Shown piece after piece: positions 24,758 to 32,676 of a stretch of 64,000 nt of DNA. The DNA lies in assembly GCF_002307495.1 (NCBI RefSeq), contig NZ_NTMR01000017.1, positions 1 to 64,000 on the forward strand, given 5' to 3'. Below the pieces are notes generated by a model. That model ran no database searches. It worked only from the letters and a program-made list of their open reading frames with translations, and was not told the DNA's origin. Within the stretch, counting starts at the first letter, position 1. The number at the start of each line of letters is the position of its first letter. The DNA is from Pseudomonas abyssi (GTDB lineage Bacteria > Pseudomonadota > Gammaproteobacteria > Pseudomonadales > Pseudomonadaceae). The position numbers and the translations under genes were made by a program.

Positions 24758-25663
24758 TTAGCTACCGTTCAGCGCCGGGTGAACCCGCAAGCGCGCAACC
24801 GCAAGGTCAACAAAGCTGCGCACCCGCGCAGCAGCCCGGCGCCCCTCGCGGTAGACCACATGGACCGGCAGCACCGGCAGTGCGAAGTCCTGCAGCACCG
24901 GTTGCAATCGTCCCTGCGCCAGCGACTCGTGCACCTGATAGCTCATGCACCGCACCAGCCCGGCGCCCCGCTCGGCGGCGGCAATCGCCGCATGATTAGT
25001 CGCGCAACTCAAGCGCGGCAACAGGGCATAACGCTTGACGCTACCTTGCTGGACAAACTGCCACTCCGGCGTGCGCGAGTCGGCGGATGAATGCACGATC
25101 TGATGATCAATCAATTGCTCGGGGTGCGACGGCACTCCATGCCGAGCAAGATACGCCGGGCTGGCGCAGATAATCCGGCTGACCTCACCCACCTTGGCGG
25201 CGAACAGGGTTGAGTCAGGCAACGCGCCGACCTGAATCGCGACCTCAATACCTTCTTCATGCAGGTTGGGTACCCGATCCTGATAGACACCAAACACCTC
25301 AACCCGCGGATGCGCCTGCAGATACTCCAGCAGGATGGGCGTCATCAACGACTGGCCAAACAGCAGCGGCATGGATAGCTGCAGCCGCCCCTGCGGAGAG
25401 GTGTGCAAACCGCTGGCCGAGCGATCAGCATCGGACACCTCAGCCAGGATACGCCGGCAGTCCGCCAGAAACCGCTCGCCCGCCTCAGTAAGCCCCACAC
25501 CCCGCGTGCTGCGCTGCAGTAGCTTGACGCCAAGGCGCTGCTCCAGCGCATCAATGCCCCGGGTGACGGTCGGTGGCGACAGAGACAAGCGGCGCGCGGC
25601 GGCGGCCAGGCTGAGCTCATCCGCGACGGCCTCGAATACGGTCATTTCTTGAAACCGGTCCAT
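24758..25663 (-). CDS. LysR-family transcriptional regulator (second of an overlapping pair)
   Basis: The 301-residue protein has a winged helix-turn-helix at residues 1-60 (MDRFQEMTVFEAVADELSLAAAARRLSLSPPTVTRGIDALE) and a periplasmic-binding-like effector domain, of the DsdC/PA0477-like subgroup common next to GSTs and dehydrogenases. Its ATG overlaps the stop of the upstream LysR gene by one base (TGATG), so the two are translationally coupled. Nearby targets could be the GST gene and itself. Tandem paralogous LysR genes are unusual. Confidence 0.85.
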   Translation of the reverse strand: MDRFQEMTVFEAVADELSLAAAARRLSLSPPTVTRGIDALEQRLGVKLLQRSTRGVGLTEAGERFLADCRRILAEVSDADRSASGLHTSPQGRLQLSMPLLFGQSLMTPILLEYLQAHPRVEVFGVYQDRVPNLHEEGIEVAIQVGALPDSTLFAAKVGEVSRIICASPAYLARHGVPSHPEQLIDHQIVHSSADSRTPEWQFVQQGSVKRYALLPRLSCATNHAAIAAAERGAGLVRCMSYQVHESLAQGRLQPVLQDFALPVLPVHVVYREGRRAAARVRSFVDLAVARLRVHPALNGS

Positions 25664-26577
25664 CAGCCGTTCTCCTTGCCCTGCAGGGCGCGGTCAGCTG
25701 CCAACTGGGCGACGCAGAAGTCGACAAACTCGCGCACCTTGGCGGGGATTCGGCGGCCACCTTGATGCACAACATGAATCGGTAAGGGCTCAAGTTCGAA
25801 GTCTTCGAGCAACAGCTCCAGCGCGCCGCTCTGAACAGCCTCTGCAACCTGATACGACAGCACGCGCGTGATGCCCCAGCCCAGCTTGGCTGCGTTAATG
25901 GCCGCCTGGTTGGCCGTGACCACCAGGCGAGGCTGTGGGATCACCTGAATACGGCCCTGCGGCCCGCTGAACTCCCACTCGGTCAGCAGCGAACTGCTGG
26001 CCGACATGACCACCGACGCGGCCTCCAGCTCGCTCGGGTGAGATGGTCGCCCATGCCGTGCCAGATAACCTGGTGACGCGCAGACTACACGGCGAACCTC
26101 ACCCACGCGGATGCAATTGAGGTTGCCGTCCGGCAGATCACCGATGCGCACCGCCACATCGATCCCCTCATCAAGCATGTTGACGACACGGTCAACCAGC
26201 AATGCCTTGATCTGCACCGCCGGATGATTGGCCAGATAGTCGACCATGACCGGCGTGACGAACAGCTCACCAAACAACACCGGCGCCGTGACCGTCAGCA
26301 GGCCGCGGGCCTGCGCGTGCACACCACCCGCCGACTCCTCGGCTTCGTCCAGCTCTGCCAGGATGCGACGGCAGTCCTCGACATAGCGCTGACCGGATTC
26401 GGTGACATGCACACTGCGCGTGGTACGCGCCAGCAGCAGGGTGCCGAGGCGTTGCTCCAGCGCAGCCACCGCCCGGGTGACACTGGGCGCAGACATGCCG
26501 AGCTTGCGCGCTGCCGAGGCAAAATTCTGCTCCTCCGCAACGGCCTGAAATATCTGCATTTCCTTGAATCTATCCAT
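25663..26577 (-). CDS. LysR-family transcriptional regulator (first of an overlapping pair)
   Basis: The 304-residue protein opens MDRFKEMQIFQAVAEEQNFASAARKLGMSAPSVTRAVAALE, the LysR DNA-binding domain, and continues with a standard effector domain (VRIGDLPDGNLNCIRVGEVRRVVCASPGYLARHGRPSHP). It is clearly related to the following LysR gene, which it overlaps by one base. It is divergent from the bufferin cluster, with 172 bp between the starts, so it is a possible regulator of that cluster. The start has GGAG six bases upstream. Confidence 0.87.
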   Translation of the reverse strand: MDRFKEMQIFQAVAEEQNFASAARKLGMSAPSVTRAVAALEQRLGTLLLARTTRSVHVTESGQRYVEDCRRILAELDEAEESAGGVHAQARGLLTVTAPVLFGELFVTPVMVDYLANHPAVQIKALLVDRVVNMLDEGIDVAVRIGDLPDGNLNCIRVGEVRRVVCASPGYLARHGRPSHPSELEAASVVMSASSSLLTEWEFSGPQGRIQVIPQPRLVVTANQAAINAAKLGWGITRVLSYQVAEAVQSGALELLLEDFELEPLPIHVVHQGGRRIPAKVREFVDFCVAQLAADRALQGKENG

Positions 26578-26749
26578 GTTCCGCTCCCGTCAGGTGCGGA
26601 TCAGGTTAGACCAATAACTTCATTTTTAACAATAGTCACTTTCTAAATAAGGCTGTTCTTTAATTTTTTGAATGCACTTACAGTTCGAACCGTCGCTGCA
26701 CAGCAGCACATAACACTGACTGAAATCGCATCAATCGAGGAGCTATACC

Positions 26750-27250
26750 ATGAAACTGAAAAACGCTTTTATCGCCAGTTCGCTGGCCGTTGCTCTGGGC
26801 TTTGGCGGCGCGGCACTGCTGACGGCTACCAGTACCTACGCCTACGACGAAACCTCTACATCGGCGATCAACGTTGATGAGCAACGCGTCATCCTCAAGG
26901 GCTACGACACGGTGTCCTATTTCCAGGGCGCCCCGGCTGAGGGCAACAGCCGCTTTGCGGTCGAGCATGACGGCGCGCTGTACTACTTCGCCAACGCTGA
27001 AAACATGAAGACCTTCCAGGCCAACCCCACTGCCTATGTGCCGCAATACGGCGGTTACTGCGCGATGGGCGCGGCGCTGGGCAAGAAGCTGGATGTCGAC
27101 CCGAGCCAGTACAAGGTGGTCGACGGCAAGCTCTACCTCAACGTCAACGCAGACGTGTTCCAGAAGTGGGCTGAAGACGTACCGGGCAACATTGCCAAAG
27201 CCGACAGCAACTGGCCGCTGATCAAGGATCTGGCGCCGAATGCCCTGTAA
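26750..27250 (+). CDS. Exported YHS-domain protein, first gene of the bufferin cluster
   Basis: The 166-residue protein starts behind GAGGAG and has a signal peptide (MKLKNAFIASSLAVALGFGGAALLTATSTYA). The mature part shows the YHS domain of the secreted kind: LKGYDTVSYFQGAP, YYFANAENMKTFQANPTAYVPQYGGYCAMG, with the conserved Cys in GGYC. YHS proteins occur in copper and other metal-handling systems, and in some the Cys and nearby residues bind metal. It lies upstream of DoxX and the buf genes in the same direction. A hairpin 10 bp after the stop may separate its expression level from that of the rest. Confidence 0.78.
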   Translation: MKLKNAFIASSLAVALGFGGAALLTATSTYAYDETSTSAINVDEQRVILKGYDTVSYFQGAPAEGNSRFAVEHDGALYYFANAENMKTFQANPTAYVPQYGGYCAMGAALGKKLDVDPSQYKVVDGKLYLNVNADVFQKWAEDVPGNIAKADSNWPLIKDLAPNAL

Positions 27251-27259
27251 ACCGGCACT

Positions 27260-27284
27260 GCGGTGGCAGTCACGCTGCCACCGC
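27260..27284 (+). terminator. Strong hairpin between the YHS and DoxX genes
   Basis: GCGGTGGCAG (27260-27269) and CTGCCACCGC (27275-27284) form a perfect 10-bp stem with a 5-base loop directly after the YHS stop codon. No T-run follows, so full termination is unlikely. It may act as a partial terminator or RNA-stability element that lets the YHS protein be made in excess over the downstream genes. Confidence 0.45.
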
Positions 27285-27319
27285 GGCCATCGGTGGCCCT
27301 TTCCAACGAGGTAATCATC

Positions 27320-27775
27320 ATGCTCTCCCTCTCTGCATACCGATCCTTGCAGGCTCCGCTGCAAGATGTCCTGTTGCTGGCCGCACGCGTGTTCCCTGGC
27401 GCCGTGTTCTGGCAGTCAGGACGCACCAAGGTCGATGGCTGGCAGCTCAACGATACTGCGCTGTTCCTGTTTCAGGAGGAATACCAGTTGCCCTTGATCG
27501 ACCCGGCAGCCGCCGCTGCGTTGGCAACCCTCGGCGAACACCTGCTGCCAGTCATGCTGCTGATGGGCTTGGCAACCCGGCTCGGCGCAGCCGGGCTGCT
27601 GATCATGACGCTGGTCATTCAACTGCTGGTGTATCCGTCAGCCTGGGCGACCCACGGCACCTGGGCGGTACCGCTGTTGCTGCTGATGCTGCAAGGCGGC
27701 GGCCGGCTGTCGCTCGACCACCTTTTCACGCGCTGGCGAGCACCAACCCCGACGCCCCTGTGCACGGCGCCTTGA
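27320..27775 (+). CDS. DoxX-family inner-membrane protein of the bufferin cluster (BufD/HvfD type)
   Basis: The 151-residue protein has four hydrophobic segments (about residues 12-30, 60-80, 88-110 and 114-130) and the DoxX pattern ARVFPGAVFWQSGRTKVDGWQL...EYQLPLID...LLPVMLLMGLATRLGA. DoxX-like membrane proteins (BufD/HvfD) are frequent companions of DUF2282 precursors and DUF692 maturases. The start at ATG 27320 was chosen for the ribosome site CGAGG nine bases upstream. It lies 69 bp from the YHS gene and 50 bp before the precursor gene. A role in export or redox support is unproven. Confidence 0.8.
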   Translation: MLSLSAYRSLQAPLQDVLLLAARVFPGAVFWQSGRTKVDGWQLNDTALFLFQEEYQLPLIDPAAAAALATLGEHLLPVMLLMGLATRLGAAGLLIMTLVIQLLVYPSAWATHGTWAVPLLLLMLQGGGRLSLDHLFTRWRAPTPTPLCTAP

Positions 27776-27825
27776 GCGTCGGTCAGCAGCGTAACCACCT
27801 TATCTCCATCCAAGAGGACTGAATC

Positions 27826-28113
27826 ATGGATCGTCGACACTTCAATACCGTTCTCGCGGCGTCTCTGCTGGGCGCCGTCATCGCCGGCAGCACACAGGCA
27901 AACGCCGCTGGCATCAACGCAGGCAAGGAAAAGTGCTATGGCATCTCGCTGGCAGGTCAGAACGACTGCGCTGCCGGCCCCGGCACCTCCTGCGCCGGCA
28001 CGTCCAAGATCGACTACCAGGGCGATGCCTGGACGCTGGTGCCCTCCGGCACCTGCACCAGCATTGAAACCCCGCACGGACTTGGCTCGCTGACGCCGAT
28101 CCAGCGGCCCTAG
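27826..28113 (+). CDS. bufA1: DUF2282 precursor peptide, bufferin BufA1 type
   Basis: The 95-residue protein has an N-terminal signal ([27 protein letters not shown], with an Arg-Arg-His-Phe start) and a mature part with four cysteines, C37, C48, C56 and C77. The pattern is [13 protein letters not shown]...[17 protein letters not shown]...GTC, which matches DUF2282/bufferin 1. In characterised bufferins the maturase BufB, with BufC, converts cysteine side chains to heterocycles in the cytoplasm and the peptide is exported to bind copper in the periplasm. It is followed after 9 bp by bufB. Modified residues here are inferred from homology. Confidence 0.85.
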   Translation: MDRRHFNTVLAASLLGAVIAGSTQANAAGINAGKEKCYGISLAGQNDCAAGPGTSCAGTSKIDYQGDAWTLVPSGTCTSIETPHGLGSLTPIQRP

Positions 28114-28122
28114 GAGTCTGTG

Positions 28123-28971
28123 ATGCACACCGCCCCCTTGAGCCGAGGTATCGGCGTAGCCTTCAAACCGCAGCACTTTGCAGCACTGATCGCCGATATC
28201 AGCGGTATCGACCTGCTGGAGATTCATGCGGAGAACTACTTTGGCGACGGGGGGCTGCTGCACCACCAACTGGAGCGCCTGTGCGCGCGGCTGCCGTTGT
28301 CGATCCACGGGGTCGGTCTGTCACTGGGCGGCGCGGCGCCCCTCAACCCGCAGCACCTGCAGAAGCTGAAACAGCTGTGTGACCGCTACTCTCCAGCGCT
28401 GGTGTCAGAGCATCTGGCCTGGGCCGGCGACGGTCAGCAGTTTCTTGCCGATCTGCTGCCGGTCGCCTACACCACGAACACCCTGAACCGCAGCGTAGAC
28501 CACGTCGCCCAGCTGCAGGACGTGCTGGGGCGCCGGGTGCTGATCGAAAATCCGGCCAGCTATCTGAGACTGAAAGACAGCCATCTGCGCGAAGCCGACT
28601 TTCTCGCCGAGCTGTCAGCTCGCAGCGGCTGCGGGCTGTTGCTGGACCTTAACAACCTGCTGATCAACTGCCACAACAACGGCGGGACGGCAGATCAGTA
28701 TCTGCGCGCACTGCCACTGCACAGCATAGGTGAGGTGCATCTTGCCGGCCACGCCCAACACCGCCTCAACAACGGTCGCACCCTGCTGATCGATGATCAC
28801 GGCAGCGCCGTCACCGAGCCCACGCTGCGTCTTTATCAACGCCTGCTGCGCCTGGCCGGCAGCCGCCCGACGATTATCGAGTGGGACCGCCAGGTGCCCT
28901 CCTGGACCCGACTGCTGCAGGAGGTAACCCGCGCCCGGCAATACCAGCGAGGACAGGTCAATGACACCTGA
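28123..28971 (+). CDS. bufB: DUF692/MNIO-family maturase BufB
   Basis: The 282-residue protein is a TIM-barrel multinuclear iron oxidative enzyme. Likely metal ligands are seen in EIHAENYFG (residues 33-41), SIHGVGLSLGG (H62), SEHLAWAG (H97), IENPASYL (E142), LLLDLNNL (D175), GEVHLAGH (H206 and H210), DDHGS (D225 and H226) and IIEWD (E253). The family modifies cysteine residues of metal-binding RiPP precursors using iron and oxygen. The ATG at 28123 has GGAG overlapping the bufA1 stop (TAGGAG); a GTG directly before it is less likely. The gene overlaps bufC by 11 bp. Confidence 0.87.
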   Translation: MHTAPLSRGIGVAFKPQHFAALIADISGIDLLEIHAENYFGDGGLLHHQLERLCARLPLSIHGVGLSLGGAAPLNPQHLQKLKQLCDRYSPALVSEHLAWAGDGQQFLADLLPVAYTTNTLNRSVDHVAQLQDVLGRRVLIENPASYLRLKDSHLREADFLAELSARSGCGLLLDLNNLLINCHNNGGTADQYLRALPLHSIGEVHLAGHAQHRLNNGRTLLIDDHGSAVTEPTLRLYQRLLRLAGSRPTIIEWDRQVPSWTRLLQEVTRARQYQRGQVNDT

Positions 28972-29704
28972 TCAGCAGCAGCAATTCAGTCAGGCGCTCT
29001 CGCTCCCCGCAGAACCAGCGCCCCTGCATCTGTTTGCCGGCGCGCCGGAAGAATGCGAGCAACGTTTTCAGGTCTATCGCAACAACGTCAGCAGCGCGCG
29101 AGTGGATGCATTACGCCAGACGTTTCCGGTGCTGGAACGACTGCTTGGCGCAGCTTACTTTAGCGCCGTGGCAGCGCTGTTCGTCCGCACCGCGCCGCCG
29201 CCCTCTCCCACACTGCACGAGTACGGTGACGGCTTTGGCCATTTCCTGCGTCAACTACCGGCCTTGTCGGGCATGCCGTGGCTGAGTGAGGTGGCACAGA
29301 TCGAGCGCGCTCGGGTGCGCGCCTTCCACGCGGCAGATCGGCAGGCTTTCAACATGGCAACATCCATTGCTGCCCCGGCACAGCTGCTGGCGGTGCCACT
29401 CGCCTGGCACCCGTCAGTGAGCCTGATACGAGCAGCCTCTCCAGCCTATTCGCTGTGGCACAGCCAACGACGCTCATTGCCACCACCGCCAGCAGCGCAG
29501 TGGCAGCCAGAGGACGTACTGGTCTGGCGCCGGGAGTTTGACCTGCAGACCGCGCAGGTGTCTGGCGAACAGTGCACCCTGCTCAACCAGCTACGCCAAG
29601 GCCTGTCGCTCGCCGACGCAGCGGCCGCAACCGGCCGTGCCCCGGCAGAACTGGCTGCAGATTTGTCGCTTTTATTGGCCTGGGGCTGTCTCTGCCCAGC
29701 CTGA
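28961..29704 (+). CDS. bufC: BufC-like DUF2063 partner protein
   Basis: The 247-residue protein opens with the DUF2063 N-terminal domain pattern FSQALSLPAEPAP...RFQVYRNNVSSARVDALRQTFPVLERLLGAAYF, followed by HEYGDGFGHFLRQLPAL and a C-terminal RiPP-recognition-like region ending LLAWGCLCPA. In bufferin and related clusters this protein is required with the MNIO maturase, probably to present the precursor. It overlaps bufB by 11 bp and is the last gene of the cluster. Confidence 0.83.
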   Translation: MTPDQQQQFSQALSLPAEPAPLHLFAGAPEECEQRFQVYRNNVSSARVDALRQTFPVLERLLGAAYFSAVAALFVRTAPPPSPTLHEYGDGFGHFLRQLPALSGMPWLSEVAQIERARVRAFHAADRQAFNMATSIAAPAQLLAVPLAWHPSVSLIRAASPAYSLWHSQRRSLPPPPAAQWQPEDVLVWRREFDLQTAQVSGEQCTLLNQLRQGLSLADAAAATGRAPAELAADLSLLLAWGCLCPA

Positions 29705-29871
29705 CAGCAGCCGGCGGCCGGCTGCACGCGCTCGCTGCCGACGGGCACGGCATTGGAGCCACCGACCAAGCTCGGGCACAATCACGTTGATGTACCCGCT
29801 ATTGGCGGCAGTATCCTGCCATGGACGGTGCAGCTATTTATTCAGCGGCGAGCAAGGCTCAAAGGGACATG

Positions 29872-30492
29872 ATGGACGGACTGAACTGGATCTGGTTACA
29901 CGCGGCAACCCTGGCAGGAATCGGCACCCTGCTTGCCTTGCTGATCACGCTGACGGTCTGGATTCGTCTGCTGCGTCATCGCGCTCGACCGTTCCAGATC
30001 AGCGCCGCCGACGTTCATCCTTCGCTGCTGCCCGGTGACTGGACGACCTATATCCGCATCAGAAACCGCAGCGACCAGCCGCTGACCATTCAGCGCATCG
30101 AAATCTGGGGCCCACGTCGTCACTATTTGCGCAACCAGAACGGTGAGCTGATCGAAGGCAGAAACCTGCCTGCGGTGCTGAGCGTGTTCAGCCAGGACAG
30201 CGCCACCCTGGCCCCCGGCGCCACCTTCTCAACCTCCAATCACGACCTCGATCACGATACGGCAGGGGAACTGTTCGCCAGCGCCAACCAGTTGGGCGTG
30301 ATCACCGATCGCGGCGACTATGCCCTCACACTGCCCAGACTGCAGGTACACAAGATCACCGCCGCCGGGCCGGACTTTCAGCTCGAAACCGGCAACCGCT
30401 GGATGCATCAATTCAACAGGGTACGAGTATGGGCAGCAGGTAAAACCCAACAGCCAGCGCTAAGGCGCTGGCTGTTGGGGATGAGCGAATAA
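29872..30492 (+). CDS. Hypothetical single-pass membrane protein
   Basis: The 206-residue protein (ATG 29872, AGGG at spacing 5; 29821 and 29869 are alternatives) has one membrane helix (about residues 10-30, TLAGIGTLLALLITLTVWI). A soluble beta-rich domain follows (YIRIRNRSDQPLTIQRIEIWGP, SATLAPGATFSTSNHDLDHDTAGELFA). I do not recognise the family. It lies 167 bp after bufC in the same direction and converges on a TonB receptor gene. Its last 15 codons are made of the stem of the receptor gene's terminator hairpin, so the C-terminal LRRWLLGMSE tail is probably not under strong selection. Confidence 0.6.
   Translation: MDGLNWIWLHAATLAGIGTLLALLITLTVWIRLLRHRARPFQISAADVHPSLLPGDWTTYIRIRNRSDQPLTIQRIEIWGPRRHYLRNQNGELIEGRNLPAVLSVFSQDSATLAPGATFSTSNHDLDHDTAGELFASANQLGVITDRGDYALTLPRLQVHKITAAGPDFQLETGNRWMHQFNRVRVWAAGKTQQPALRRWLLGMSE
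30442..30479 (-). terminator. Rho-independent terminator of the third TonB receptor gene, inside the convergent ORF
   Basis: CCCAACAGCCAGCGC (30446-30460) and GCGCTGGCTGTTGGG (30465-30479) form a perfect 15-bp stem with a 4-base loop. On the minus strand it is followed by TTTT (30442-30445). It lies 29 bp beyond the receptor stop codon and within the 3' end of the plus-strand hypothetical gene. Confidence 0.75.
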
Positions 30493-30507
30493 CGCCAGAC
30501 TGCTGCG

Positions 30508-32565
30508 TTACAACTTGACGTTGAGCGACAGATAGGCCGAGCGGCCGGGGGCCGGTGAGAACATCGGCTGGTCATCGCCGCCCCAAAAGAAGTTGTCGTA
30601 CCAGACATACTCGTACTCATAGTCGGTCAGGTTCTTCACCTGCAGATCGACACTGAGTGTGGGCGACACCATATATTCGGCACTGACATCCAGCACCGCG
30701 AAACCGCCGTATTTGCCCTGCTCGTTCTGCTCATCAATGTAATAGTCACCCTGGGCTCGCGCCTGCAGGCCCAGACGCCAGTCCGGGGTCAACTGGTAGT
30801 CGGTTCCCAGGTTGGAGATATAGCGCGGCGTGGAGAACACCTCATTGCCGGCCAACGATGTGCCGGACGCGGTGTAAGCGCTCTTCACCTTGGCTTCCTG
30901 GTAGGCATGCGACGCCCAGACACTACAGCGGTTGTTGATGCGCGCATTGATCTGCAGATCAACACCTCGACGCCGTGTCTCGCCCAGGCCCTCCGTGGTG
31001 CCGGTGCTGGGCATGTTGGCTACCTCGTCGGTCGCATCCTGCTGCCAGATGGCGATGCGCGCCTCGGTCCCCGCCAGCGGGCTGAACTTGATACCCAGCT
31101 CCTTGCCGGTGTTGATTGACGGCGCAAAGCTGGTCTGCCCGGCGGTCATGTACGCTGGTGCGCCTGAACCGGTCAGAATCTGAAAGGTGCGTCCCCAGTT
31201 GGCATAGATATTGGCATCCGGCGTCAGGCTGTACACCACACTGAGCTTGGGCTGCAGAATCGAGCCGTAGTCCTGCAGGTCCGCTTCTATGCCACCGGGC
31301 AGATCCGTTTCGCCATAGAACCGGTCGACCCGATAGGCAGGAATGATCTTCAGCGAATCGGTTGGCTCAATCACCGCCTGCAGATACACACCCACATTGT
31401 CGAGGGTATAGGCGTCATCGTTCTGGACGCGGGCCGGCGTGGCGTCAAAATCAGTCGGCACGCTGTAGTTGAAGCGCGTCCGGCGATACTCGTTATCCTG
31501 ATGCTCGGCGTTGAGGCCGCCCTCCAGTGTCAACCAGTCGTTGGCAGTCCAGCTCAGGCTGCTGAGCATGCCGGTCTGGCGCTCATCCCACTGGCGACGT
31601 TGACGCGGCGCATTACCCGGCTGATAGTCGGTAAAGGTGATCTGCCGATCGTCGTCATAGCGGTTGTAGTAGAGCTTGCTGTTGAGATTGAGCGTTTCGC
31701 TCGGCTGCCAGTCCAGATGCAGCGCAGCCTGATGCAGGTCGCGGTCGTCGCCGTCGTTGGCGTTTTTCGGGTCGGAGCCCGTGCGACTGGCTGCCAATTC
31801 TTCACGGGTCATGAAACCGGACTCTTCGGCTTCATGATGGTAGACACGGGTCACCAGCCCCAGGCTGAAATCACCGTCGTCATTGGTGTAGAACCACTTG
31901 CCACCCAGGGAGTATTTGTCCGAGTCCGAGTGATCACGAAACCCGTCTGACTGCTGCTTGGCAAGGAAATAGTTCTGCGCAAAGTTCAGCGACTCGCGAC
32001 CGATCGCCAGCTGCAGCTCGCGGGTATTAAAGCTGCCGTAGGTAAGCCGGGCGTCCGTGTAGTGACCGCCCTGACGGGTGACAAAGTTGATGTTGCCACC
32101 AATGTTATGCAGGCCGTACCGGGCGTCGTTGGTACCGCGCACAACCTCGATGTACTCCAGATCCAGCGGAAAGACCATGTCAGTAAAGCGCTGATTGCCA
32201 CTATTGACGTTGCTGGGCACGCCATCAATCAGCGTTTTGATGCCATTGATGTAGCCTTCGCCATTGAAGGCGCGCAGCGTCGCCTTGCCTGACTCCGCGC
32301 CCTGGCCGGTTTCTGTCAGCTGGATGCCGGGCATCTGCCCCAACAGCTCCCAGCTGGTGGACACGTTCTGCTGCTCGATTCTGTCAGCGCCCAGCACATC
32401 CACTGAGGTGAGCACGCGACTGCTGCCTGCCATCGCCGACTTGTTGGCATTACCCACCACGGAAATCTCACCGAGGGTAATAGTCGATTCACCACTGGGG
32501 GCGGCATGCACAGCGGTACTGCCGAGCGCCACGGCAAAAGCCAGGGGACGGAGTGCGTAGTTCAT
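30508..32565 (-). CDS. TonB-dependent receptor with possible zinc control
   Basis: The 685-residue protein has a signal peptide (MNYALRPLAFAVALGSTAVHA). A TonB box-like ITLGEISVVG and a plug domain follow (VSTSWELLGQMPGIQLTETGQGAESGKATLRAFNGEGYING, IEVVRGTNDARYGLHNIGGNINFVTRQGG), then a 22-strand barrel ending GRSAYLSLNVKL. It imports a metal chelate or similar ligand across the outer membrane. A Zur-box-like dyad lies 67 bp upstream of its start, which suggests zinc rather than iron control, but no histidine-rich loop as in ZnuD is seen. It is divergent from an acyltransferase-family gene. Confidence 0.83.
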   Translation of the reverse strand: MNYALRPLAFAVALGSTAVHAAPSGESTITLGEISVVGNANKSAMAGSSRVLTSVDVLGADRIEQQNVSTSWELLGQMPGIQLTETGQGAESGKATLRAFNGEGYINGIKTLIDGVPSNVNSGNQRFTDMVFPLDLEYIEVVRGTNDARYGLHNIGGNINFVTRQGGHYTDARLTYGSFNTRELQLAIGRESLNFAQNYFLAKQQSDGFRDHSDSDKYSLGGKWFYTNDDGDFSLGLVTRVYHHEAEESGFMTREELAASRTGSDPKNANDGDDRDLHQAALHLDWQPSETLNLNSKLYYNRYDDDRQITFTDYQPGNAPRQRRQWDERQTGMLSSLSWTANDWLTLEGGLNAEHQDNEYRRTRFNYSVPTDFDATPARVQNDDAYTLDNVGVYLQAVIEPTDSLKIIPAYRVDRFYGETDLPGGIEADLQDYGSILQPKLSVVYSLTPDANIYANWGRTFQILTGSGAPAYMTAGQTSFAPSINTGKELGIKFSPLAGTEARIAIWQQDATDEVANMPSTGTTEGLGETRRRGVDLQINARINNRCSVWASHAYQEAKVKSAYTASGTSLAGNEVFSTPRYISNLGTDYQLTPDWRLGLQARAQGDYYIDEQNEQGKYGGFAVLDVSAEYMVSPTLSVDLQVKNLTDYEYEYVWYDNFFWGGDDQPMFSPAPGRSAYLSLNVKL

Positions 32566-32631
32566 TGGGGAGTCCTTGATTCGAAGCAGGGTTCAGTCGG
32601 AGATCAGGCTGGCGCGCCAGCGGGGCATAAC

Positions 32632-32644
32632 GTTATACTATTAC
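32632..32644. promoter_or_regulatory. Zur-box-like dyad and divergent promoter
   Basis: GTTATACTATTAC is an imperfect dyad matching the gammaproteobacterial Zur core GTTATAnTATAAC at all but one base outside the centre. It contains a plausible -10 box TATACT for the plus-strand gene. It lies between the divergent TonB receptor (start 32565) and membrane acyltransferase (start 32677). It could equally be only a promoter element. Confidence 0.4.
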
Positions 32645-32676
32645 GCCAAATGTTGACACCCCCTCTCGACAAGAAA

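Noticed and set aside
27260..27284. Riboswitch before DoxX
   Set aside because: Only one simple stem is present with no conserved aptamer pattern; a terminator or stability hairpin is simpler.
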